Assembly (NCBI RefSeq): GCF_000740785.1
Contig: NZ_JFZB01000029.1
Span: 1 to 62,684, forward strand
Source of the DNA: Paenirhodobacter enshiensis
GTDB lineage: Bacteria > Pseudomonadota > Alphaproteobacteria > Rhodobacterales > Rhodobacteraceae
Direction: 5' to 3'
DNA length: 62,684 bases
In this document: piece after piece, positions 55,336 through 62,684 of the stretch
Position numbering within the stretch: position 1 is the first letter of the stretch
Layout of the letters: the number at the start of each line of letters is the position of its first letter
Notes under the pieces: model-generated
Told to the model about the DNA's origin: nothing
What the model saw: only the letters and a program-made list of their open reading frames with translations
Databases searched by the model: none
Made by a program: the position numbers and the translations under genes

Positions 55336-56740
55336 TTCCCGTCCTCCGTCGCCACGATCAGCGGCGGCTCGATCCGGCCGCGGGTCATCGCGGCCAGCCG
55401 CGCAGCGCAGCAAAAGCCCTGACAGCGCCCCATGCAGGCCCGGGTGCGCCGGCGCAACCCGTTGAAATCGCCGGGCGGCAAGGGGCTGGCGAAGGTCGCC
55501 TCGATCTCGCGGCGGGTGACCCTCTCGCAATGACAGGCGATCTCGCCATGATCGGGGGCCTGCCAGTCGCGCGGCTCGGTCCCGGTCAGGTTCGGCACAT
55601 GACAGGCGGGCACCGTGGCGGGCGAATCGAGCGGCGCGGCGAAGCCCTCGTAGAGCCGCAGCGCATGGCGCGCGAGGCCGAGAGAGGCGCTCAGCCCGGT
55701 CGAGCGGATGCCGCCCAGAACGATGGCGCGCACCTCGGGGTGGACGCTGACGCGGTAATGCTTTTCCTCGCTCGCCGGGCGCAGGCCGGCATAGGTCGCG
55801 GTGACGGGGATGCCGCGCAGCGCCGGGATCAGTTTCTCGCCATGGGCCTGCAGCATCTGCAAGGTCCCGGTCTCGACGGTGGCGCGGATGCGGTCGGCCT
55901 GTTCCTCGGCGGTCGGGCCGACCAGCACGTTGCCGAAGGCGGTCGGACAGATCACGATGCCCTTGGTGCGCTCTGTCGGGACCGGCAGGACGATGGTCGG
56001 CACATGCCGGCGCGCCGCCTTGTCGAGCACAATGAACTGTCCCTTGCGCGGTCGGATCTCGAACTCGGGCGCGAGGCCGAGGCGGCGGTTCACCTCGTCA
56101 CCGAAGAGCCCCGCGGCATTGACCACCGCCCCCGCCCGCAGCCCGCCGAGCCCGGTTTCGAGATGCCATTCGCCCCCCTCGAACCGGCCCGAGACCAGCT
56201 CGCAGCGCCGCACCACCCGCGCGCCGAGCGCGATGGCCTGACTGACATAGGCAAGCGGCGCCGACCACGGGTCGATCACATGCTCGCCCGGAACCTCGAT
56301 GGCGGCGCGCAGATCCGGCGACAGATCCGGCGCGATCTTGCGTGCCTGACCCCCGTCGAGCCGGCGCAGATCGGCGATGCCGTTGTCCGCCCCCTTGGCC
56401 ACGATCTTGTCGAGCTGGGCCTCTTCCTCTTCCGTCCAGGCGCAGACCAGCGCGCCGGTGTGCACCACCGACAGCCCGAGGCTGCCGTGGACCGAGAGGT
56501 ATTCCGCCCGCCCCTCCTGCACCAGTTGCAGCTCAAGACTGCCGGGCGGCGCGTCGAAGCCGGTGTGCAGGATCGCGCTGTTCGCCTTCGAGGCGCCCGA
56601 CAGGATGTCGTTGCCCTTCTCGATCAGCACGACCGAGGCCCCGGCAAGCGCGAAGCGGCGCGCCACCGCGCAGCCGACGACGCCCGCGCCGATCACCGCG
56701 ACATCGAAGACCGTTCCGGGGGGGGGAAGCCGTCACGCAT
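55332..56740 (-). pseudogene. GlpA-like FAD dehydrogenase with BFD-type [2Fe-2S] domain, frame broken near start
   Basis: From VAVIGAGVVGCAVARRFALAGASVVLIEKG onward, a complete DAO-type flavoprotein ends in a BFD-like cysteine domain (ACHCERVTRREIE, ACMGRCQGFCC). The natural start ATGCGTGACGGC at 56740, eight bases after the GGT stop, is out of frame because of a C9 run (56718-56726). Ten (or seven) C would give a 469-residue protein. An internal ATG (56696, MIGAGVVGC) could give a product lacking the first beta strand, so some function may survive. Confidence 0.78.
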
Positions 56741-56748
56741 CGCCCGTC

Positions 56749-58416
56749 TCAGATCACGAAACGGGTGCTGGCCGAGGCGAGCCCGCCGCCGAGCGCCGCG
56801 ACCGTGCCATCCGCGCGCCAGCAGGCCGCGCCGGTCAGCGCGCCATCCGGCCCGAAGGCGATGGCGTTCATGCCGCCGCCGATATGGGGCACCACGCGAA
56901 CCTCGTGGCCCATCGCGGTGAGCGCCGCCGCCCGGTCCGCCAGCGCGGGTTCGATCTCGACATGGGCGCCCTCGGTCCAGACGCGCGGCGCCTCGACCGC
57001 CTGTTGCAGGCTCATGACGTGATCGACCAGATTGACGATGGCCTGCATCGCCGAGGGGAAGATCCGCACCGCCCCCGGCAAGCCGAGCGCGAAGGCCGGG
57101 CGGCCGTCTTTCAGAACGATGGTCGGCGCCATGCTGGTCGGCACCCGCTTGCCCGGCGCGACGGAAAGCGCACGTCCCGGCACCGGGTCGAAGTTGTACA
57201 TGTAATTGTTCGGGATGATCCCCGTTCCCGGCACCATGATGCGCGCGCCGAACAGGCTGTTGATCGTATGCGTCGCGGTGACGATGTTGCCCTCGCGGTC
57301 GGCCACGGTGACATGGGTGGTGTTGTGGCTTTCGGGATAGTGCGCGACGGGCACGGCGCCGCCCAGATCGCGCAGCCGCGCCCGCGCCTCGGCCGCATAG
57401 GCCTTGGAGGTGAATTTGCCGACCGGAATATCGACGAAATCCGGGTCTCCCGAGGCCGAGCGACGATCCTCGAAGGCGATGCGGATCGTCTCCAAGAGCA
57501 GATGCAGCCGGGCCGGATCGTCGAAGGCCATCGCGCCGAGGTCATAACCTTCGAGGATGTTCAGCATCTCGATCACGTGGATGCCGGCCGAGGCGGGCGG
57601 CGGCGGGCCGATGACCTCATAGCCGCGATACTGACCGGTGATCGGGGCGCGCCATTTCGGCCGGTAGGCGGCGAGATCGTCGAGGGTCAGCCGCGCCTCG
57701 GGGCCGGTGTCGCGCGCCAGATACTCGACCAGCGCCCGGCCGAGCGCCCCGCCATAGAGCGCCCCCGCCCCCTCGCACCCGATGGTTTCGAGCGTATCGG
57801 CGTAATCGGCCTGCACCAGACGCGCGCCGGCCTCGGGCGGGGCGCCACCCGGCAGATAGAGCGCCGCCATGCCGGGATCGAGCGCGAGATCGGCCGCGCA
57901 ATCGCGGATCGCGTTGACCAGATAGGGCGAGATCGCGAAGCCGCGCCGCGCATGGCCGACCGCGGGCGCCAGCACATCGGCGAGCGGCAGCCTGCCGTGG
58001 CGCGCATGAAGCTCCGTCCAGCCCGCGAGATTGCCCGGCACCGCCACCGCCGCCGCACCGAGCGCGTTGCGCCGCCCCTCGACCCGCGGATAGCTGAGCG
58101 CGTTGTCCCCGACCGGCGTGAACATGTCGGGCCGCGATCCGGCCGGCGCCGTCGACAGCGCATCGACCACGAAATCCTCGCCCGAGGCGAGGCGGACATG
58201 GCACAGCCCGCCGCCGGCGATGCCGACCATCATCGGTTCGACCACGGTGAGGGTGAACAGGCTGGCCACCGCCGCGTCTATCGCATTGCCGCCCGCCGCC
58301 AGCATCGCGCTGCCGGCCGCCGAGCCGAGCGGATGGTTGGTGACGACGACCCCGCCCGCGCCGCTGGCCGGGGCCTTGCGACAGGCGAAGGGAAAATCGG
58401 CGGACGTCGGTAGCAT
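56749..58416 (-). CDS. Gamma-glutamyltransferase-family protein
   Basis: A 555-residue Ntn-hydrolase without signal peptide, so cytoplasmic. Autocleavage should occur before Thr366 in HNTTHVTVADREGN. GGNAIDAAVAS, PGNLAGW and NNYMYNFDP are family-typical. The start at 58416 follows GGAGAG; an ATG at 58467 with a stronger GGAGGAGC site would add 17 residues. It probably hydrolyses gamma-glutamyl amides or acyl-amide bonds. First and intact gene of the minus-strand operon whose next four genes carry lesions. Confidence 0.87.
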   Translation of the reverse strand: MLPTSADFPFACRKAPASGAGGVVVTNHPLGSAAGSAMLAAGGNAIDAAVASLFTLTVVEPMMVGIAGGGLCHVRLASGEDFVVDALSTAPAGSRPDMFTPVGDNALSYPRVEGRRNALGAAAVAVPGNLAGWTELHARHGRLPLADVLAPAVGHARRGFAISPYLVNAIRDCAADLALDPGMAALYLPGGAPPEAGARLVQADYADTLETIGCEGAGALYGGALGRALVEYLARDTGPEARLTLDDLAAYRPKWRAPITGQYRGYEVIGPPPPASAGIHVIEMLNILEGYDLGAMAFDDPARLHLLLETIRIAFEDRRSASGDPDFVDIPVGKFTSKAYAAEARARLRDLGGAVPVAHYPESHNTTHVTVADREGNIVTATHTINSLFGARIMVPGTGIIPNNYMYNFDPVPGRALSVAPGKRVPTSMAPTIVLKDGRPAFALGLPGAVRIFPSAMQAIVNLVDHVMSLQQAVEAPRVWTEGAHVEIEPALADRAAALTAMGHEVRVVPHIGGGMNAIAFGPDGALTGAACWRADGTVAALGGGLASASTRFVI

Positions 58417-58530
58417 CGGGCAGTCTCTCCGTTCCGGAACCGCGCGAGAGAGGCCCCCGCACGGCATGTTTGGCTCCTCCCGAGCTAAGGTGAGTCCGTC
58501 CGGCAAATGCAACGCCAACCGGCACATCGC

Positions 58531-58592
58531 GAAAATATTCGCCATATCGGAAAATATTTGCCCACAAATTGGCGATGTAAGCGCAATTTGCC
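58531..58592. promoter_or_regulatory. AT-rich repeat cluster between GGT and TRAP genes
   Basis: GAAAATATTCGCC (58531) and GAAAATATTTGCC (58550) are 19 bases apart; AATTGGCGA and GCAATTTGCC (58583) extend the pattern. The patch is the most AT-rich of the gap and lies between divergent genes, as expected of a shared regulator site. Confidence 0.5.
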
Positions 58593-58730
58593 AAAGTTTT
58601 ATCATTCGGCTCCGATTTCCCGTCCGAAACCTTGCAAAACCGTTTCCAGACGGCAGGGGGCCGCTACCACTGGGGCGTGTTCTCCCCGCACCGGACCCGA
58701 CTCGGCGCCCCCCGGAGGAGGAAACGCCCC

Positions 58731-59282
58731 ACTGACCTGTCGAACTCCAAGCGCCCGATCGCCACCCTCGCCGATTTCAAGGGGCTGAACTTCCGCGTGC
58801 TCGGCTCGCCGGTGTTCATCGACCTGTTCAAGGCGCTCGGCGCGAACCCGGTGCCGATGCCCTTCCCCGAGGTCTACAGCGCGCTCGAAACCGGCACCGT
58901 CGACGGGCAGGACAACCCGCTCGTCACCGTGCGCGACCTGAAGTTCCATGAGGTGCAGAAGTATCTGACGCCGTCGAAGCACGCCTATTCCGCGCTGCCG
59001 ATCCTCATCAGCGAACCGTTCTGGAACAGCCTGAGCGATCTCGAACGCAGCCAGATCAAGGAAGCCGTCGTCGCCACCGAGGCCGAGAACCGCCGTCTGA
59101 TGCGCGACACCTACACCAAGGCGCTCGAATTCCTCGGCACCGAGGGCAAGCTGCAGATCAGCACCTTCTCGCCCGAGGCCCTGGCCGAGATCCGCACCGC
59201 GGTGCAGCCGGTCGTCGACGGCATCGTCACCCCGGATCTGAAGCCGCTCTACGAACGGATGGAAGCCGCGATCGCGCAGTGA
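58731..59282 (+). pseudogene. TRAP substrate-binding protein DctP, 5' half deleted
   Basis: Only the C-terminal about 180 of the usual 330 residues remain: SNSKRPIATLADFKGLNFRV, FPEVYSALETGTVDGQDNP and KYLTPSKHAYSALPILIS. No signal peptide or N-terminal lobe is present. GGAGGAGG at 58714-58721, which looks like the original ribosome binding site, survives just before the junction. The deletion therefore seems to have removed the start and first half. The remaining fragment cannot be an exported binding protein. Confidence 0.82.
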
Positions 59283-59304
59283 TCGCCGCCCGAGGCAAAA
59301 CGAG

Positions 59305-59330
59305 CCCCCTCCCCGCGCGGAGGGGGTTTT
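59305..59330 (+). terminator. Intergenic terminator/attenuator after dctP remnant
   Basis: CCCCCTCC and GGAGGGGG form an 8-bp stem with loop CCGCGC, followed by TTTT. A hairpin at this site often sets the ratio of binding protein to membrane subunits in TRAP operons. Confidence 0.75.
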
Positions 59331-59349
59331 CGAACGGAAAGGGAGGACG

Positions 59350-59859
59350 ATGGTCCTTTTCAAGTTCTGCGAGAAGGCCCTGGCGGCTTTCGTCGCCTTG
59401 CTGATGTTCACGCTGGTGGCGATGGTCTTCACCAACGTCGTGCTGCGCTACTGCTTCCACTCCAGCTTCGCCGCGACCGAGGAGCTGTCGCGCGTGGTGC
59501 TGAGCGTGCTGATCCTCGCCGGGACGGTCCTGGCGTTCTGGCAGACCAGGCATATCGCGATGACCATGCTGGTCGAGAAGCTGCCCCGCCCGGTGCAGAC
59601 CGTGCTGGTGATCGTGGTAGGCGGCGTGATGCTGTGGTGCGACGCGCTGCTGACCGAGGGCGCGTGGAAACAGGCCGCGATGAACCTCACCTCGTCCTAT
59701 CCGCCGTCGGGCCTTCCGTCCGCGACGGTCTACGTGATCGCGGCCGGCGCGGGCGCGCTGCTGTTCGCGATCACCGCGGCGCGGATGATCCTCGTGTTGC
59801 TCGGCAAGATCGTGCCCGGCGATTTCTTCGGCGCCGTCGCGCCCGAATACGCGGAGTGA
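59350..59859 (+). CDS. TRAP transporter small membrane subunit DctQ
   Basis: A 169-residue protein with four membrane segments. FTNVVLRYCFHSSFAATEELSRVV is the DctQ signature. GGAGGACG precedes the ATG. It pairs with the DctM-type protein; without an intact binding protein in this operon, uptake should fail unless another dctP supplies it. Confidence 0.9.
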   Translation: MVLFKFCEKALAAFVALLMFTLVAMVFTNVVLRYCFHSSFAATEELSRVVLSVLILAGTVLAFWQTRHIAMTMLVEKLPRPVQTVLVIVVGGVMLWCDALLTEGAWKQAAMNLTSSYPPSGLPSATVYVIAAGAGALLFAITAARMILVLLGKIVPGDFFGAVAPEYAE

Positions 59860-59863
59860 GCCG

Positions 59864-61150
59864 ATGACTCTTCTGATCTTTCTCGGTGTGCTGATCGCCT
59901 GCATCGCGGCCGGGATGCCGATCGCCTGGTCGCTGATGGCCTGCGGCATCGCGCTGATGCTGCATCTGGACTTCTTCAACGCGCAGATCATCTCGCAGAA
60001 CCTGCTGCACGGCACCGACAGTTTCATCCTGCTGGCGATCCCGTTCTTCATCCTTGCGGGCGAGCTGATGAACCGCGGCGGGCTGTCCTTGCGCATCATC
60101 GAGCTCGCCATGGCCGCCTTCGGTCATATCCGCGGCGGTCTGGGCTATGTCGGCATCGCCGCCTCGCTGATCATGGCCTCGCTCTCGGGCTCTGCCATCG
60201 CCGACAGCGCCGCGCTCGCCGCGATCTTGCTGCCGATGATGAAGCGCGCGGGCTATCCGCCGGGGATCTCGGGCGGCCTGCTGGCCGCGGGCGGCGTCAC
60301 CGCGCCGATCATCCCGCCCTCCATCGCGCTGGTGGTCTATGGCGCCATCGCCAATATCTCGATCAACGGGCTGTTCATGGCGGCGATCGTGCCGGGCATG
60401 CTGCTTGGCGGCGTGCTGGTGATCATCTGGTATTTCATCTCGCGCCGCGCCGATTACGCGCGCCTTGAGAAGAAATCCGGCGCCGAGCTGCGCCGCGCCT
60501 TCGTCCGCGCGATCGCGGCGCTGTTCCTGCCGGTGGTGGTGATCGGCGGTCTGCGCATCGGCATGTTCACCCCGACCGAGGCCGCGGTGATCGCGGTGGT
60601 CTATTCCACCCTCGTCGGCGCCTTCGTCTATCGCGAACTCGATGTGGTGAATTTCTACGCGGCGCTAATCGATGCCGGGCGGACGTCGGCGGTGGTGATG
60701 TTCCTCGTCGGCGCCTCGATGGTGGTGGCCTGGCTGATCACCGTGGCGAACCTGCCCGAGCAGATCATCGAGCTTCTGGGCCCGTTCATGCACAGCCCGC
60801 GGCTGCTGGTGCTGCTGATCGTCATCATCACGCTGGTGCTGGGCACCGCGCTCGACTTCACGCCGATGATGCTGATCCTGATGCCGATCATGGTGCCGAT
60901 GTGCCAGCAGGCGGGGATCGATCTGACCTATTTCGGCATCGTGTTCACCATTGCGGGTGCGCTCGGGATGCTGACGCCGCCGGTGGGCAACGTGCTGAAC
61001 GTGGTGGCGGGCGTGGGCAACATCGGCCTCGACAAGGTGACGAGAGGGGTCATGCCGTTCCTGCTGATGCAGATCGCGCTGCTGTTCGTGCTGGTGCTGG
61101 TGCCAGATATCATCCTGGTGCCGCTGCACGTCCTGCACCCGACGCCCTGA
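59864..61150 (+). CDS. TRAP transporter large membrane subunit DctM
   Basis: A 428-residue ion-coupled permease with twelve or so membrane segments. GMPIAWSLMACGIALML, SGSAIADSAALAAILLPMMKRAGY and AAGGVTAPIIPPSIALVVYG are DctM hallmarks. It starts 4 bases after the DctQ stop. Appears fully intact despite the broken dctP. Confidence 0.93.
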   Translation: MTLLIFLGVLIACIAAGMPIAWSLMACGIALMLHLDFFNAQIISQNLLHGTDSFILLAIPFFILAGELMNRGGLSLRIIELAMAAFGHIRGGLGYVGIAASLIMASLSGSAIADSAALAAILLPMMKRAGYPPGISGGLLAAGGVTAPIIPPSIALVVYGAIANISINGLFMAAIVPGMLLGGVLVIIWYFISRRADYARLEKKSGAELRRAFVRAIAALFLPVVVIGGLRIGMFTPTEAAVIAVVYSTLVGAFVYRELDVVNFYAALIDAGRTSAVVMFLVGASMVVAWLITVANLPEQIIELLGPFMHSPRLLVLLIVIITLVLGTALDFTPMMLILMPIMVPMCQQAGIDLTYFGIVFTIAGALGMLTPPVGNVLNVVAGVGNIGLDKVTRGVMPFLLMQIALLFVLVLVPDIILVPLHVLHPTP

Positions 61151-61176
61151 GCACCCCGGCCCCCGCGAAAAGACCC

Positions 61177-61204
61177 GGGCCCCGTCGCAGGACGGGGCCC
61201 TTTC
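61177..61204 (+). terminator. Terminator of the TRAP operon
   Basis: GGGCCCCGTC, loop GCAG, GACGGGGCCC is a 10-bp perfect stem followed by TTTC. Confidence 0.85.
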
Positions 61205-61284
61205 ATTGCGCAGCGCACAGCCCGTCTCGGTCGTCGAGAGTTGAGCCAAGCGACGACGGTGCCGGCACCCGGTGGACGGACCGA

Positions 61285-61998
61285 TCAGATCCCGGGCGCG
61301 GTATACCCCGCCCCGGCCAGACCGCGATGCAACCACATCCCCAGAGAAATCACGTCATGCACCGCCAGCCCGAAACGGCGCGTCACCGCGCCCGAGAACG
61401 GCGGCAGGTTGGTGCATTCGAAAACGATGGCACCGATGTCGGGATGGGTCTGCAGCAGCCCGGCGACGGCGGCGCAGACCTCTGCCTCGATGGCGGCACG
61501 ATCATAGGGCGCACCGCCTTCGATCAGCGCGTGCAACGCTCCGTCGACCGGCAGACCGGCCCGCGGGGTCTCGGGATCGGCGCCGACCTCGGTGAAATGT
61601 CCGGCCGTCAGCGAGGTCGCCTCATAGGTCAGAACCCCCACCCGGCGCCCGCGTGGCAGGCAGCGCGCAACCATCGGGATCTGCATCAGGCTGGAAGTGG
61701 CAAGCGGCACGCTCAGCCGCGCGGACAAGACGCCCTGCCGCGCCGCGAGAAAGCCGCATGACGTCAACAGCCCCCGCGCGCCGCGCGCGATCAGCCGCTC
61801 GCCCGCAGCGGTGAAGGCATCGAGAAGCTCGGCGTCATCGCCCCCCACCACGCGGCGCGCCGTGGCGCCGGTGACGGTCTCGAACAGCACCTCGAACGGC
61901 CAGCTGTCCCGGTTGCCGATGTCACCCGCAGGACGCTCGAACGCGGTGTCGAGCATGATGATCCCGAGGGGCGAAAGTCTGGCATCCTGGCTGGTCAT
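61285..61998 (-). CDS. Aspartate/glutamate racemase-family protein
   Basis: A 237-residue protein with the two catalytic cysteine contexts of the Asp/Glu/hydantoin racemase superfamily, LTSCGFLA and FECTNLPP. The N-terminal half (LGIIMLDTAFERPAGDIGN) is typical of the subgroup annotated as racemases with unknown substrate. No strong ribosome site is seen before the ATG. It is downstream of an aminotransferase gene on the same strand, 93 bases away. Confidence 0.84.
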   Translation of the reverse strand: MTSQDARLSPLGIIMLDTAFERPAGDIGNRDSWPFEVLFETVTGATARRVVGGDDAELLDAFTAAGERLIARGARGLLTSCGFLAARQGVLSARLSVPLATSSLMQIPMVARCLPRGRRVGVLTYEATSLTAGHFTEVGADPETPRAGLPVDGALHALIEGGAPYDRAAIEAEVCAAVAGLLQTHPDIGAIVFECTNLPPFSGAVTRRFGLAVHDVISLGMWLHRGLAGAGYTAPGI

Positions 61999-62091
61999 GA
62001 GGAAAATCCGTCGCTTGCAAGAGCCCCCGGTCCGGACGTGGACCGCGGGCAGGAGAGGCCCGGGCCGCCTTCGCCGCCCGGGGCCGAGGGC

Positions 62092-62684
<593 letters not shown>

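Noticed and set aside
52044-56740. All frame breaks dismissed as sequencing errors
   Set aside because: Possible for the single-base homopolymer sites and kept as an alternative, but an exact 16-bp duplication and the truncated neighbouring dctP are not typical errors, and about 50 kb of similar-GC sequence in the window shows none.

Overview
The window is high-GC chromosomal DNA of an alphaproteobacterium. It most resembles a Rhodobacterales (Rhodobacteraceae/Paracoccaceae) genome. The grounds are high GC throughout, a TPR lipid-biosynthesis pair ending in ispE, a Cys-type respiratory formate dehydrogenase, many ABC and TRAP uptake operons, and a dispersed intergenic hairpin element (core AAATATCCCGGGGGTGA) of a kind I associate with this order. 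No tRNA, rRNA, CRISPR array, transposase or prophage gene was seen. Assignments rest on reading the sequence; no database search was run.

Layout. 0.1-9 kb: housekeeping and small genes (DUF2061 protein, EAL phosphodiesterase with a CtrA-like box, thiolase phaA, DMT exporter, DUF465, a methyltransferase/DUF2007 pair, polyprenyl diphosphate synthase, TPR lipid protein plus ispE). 9-13 kb: AhpD-like protein, GH25 lysozyme-like lipoprotein and an 834-residue FAD/GcvT dehydrogenase. 13.3-19.5 kb: minus-strand operon of a Rieske oxygenase and a complete branched-chain-amino-acid-type ABC importer. 19.9-29.6 kb: folE2, metZ, yciB, mgtC-like, ftsY, an AlkB-like hydroxylase with a secreted partner, xseA and purD. 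29.9-35.5 kb: membrane formate dehydrogenase fdoGHI-fdhE with translational overlaps. 35.6-45.5 kb: an eight-gene minus-strand operon (creatininase-family amidohydrolase, dipeptide-type ABC importer, PanE-like reductase, SDR), divergent from a MarR regulator and an isoaspartyl peptidase.

45.5-51 kb holds the most interesting unit. A two-half-site PHO box (45521-45542) precedes five overlapping genes. They encode an iron(III)-type binding protein that lacks the di-tyrosine iron ligand pair, a fused permease, an ATPase, a metallo-beta-lactamase/beta-CASP-like hydrolase and a histidine phosphatase. Together these look like a phosphate-starvation system that imports a phosphate ester or diester and strips phosphate from it in the cytoplasm.

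51-59.3 kb is a minus-strand glycerol-3-phosphate-type operon with intact end genes (GGT-like protein, 2-hydroxyacid dehydrogenase). The four genes between them (GlpA-like, GlpB-like, glycerol-kinase-like, XRE-cupin regulator) carry seven reading-frame lesions in all. These include an exact 16-bp tandem duplication, a C9 tract and a (CG)6 tract. Next to it a TRAP operon has lost the 5' half of its dctP gene. The rest of the window shows no comparable damage, so this is either a locally decaying island, a set of switchable tracts, or a local assembly problem. The window ends with an Asp/Glu-racemase-family gene and a truncated aminotransferase.
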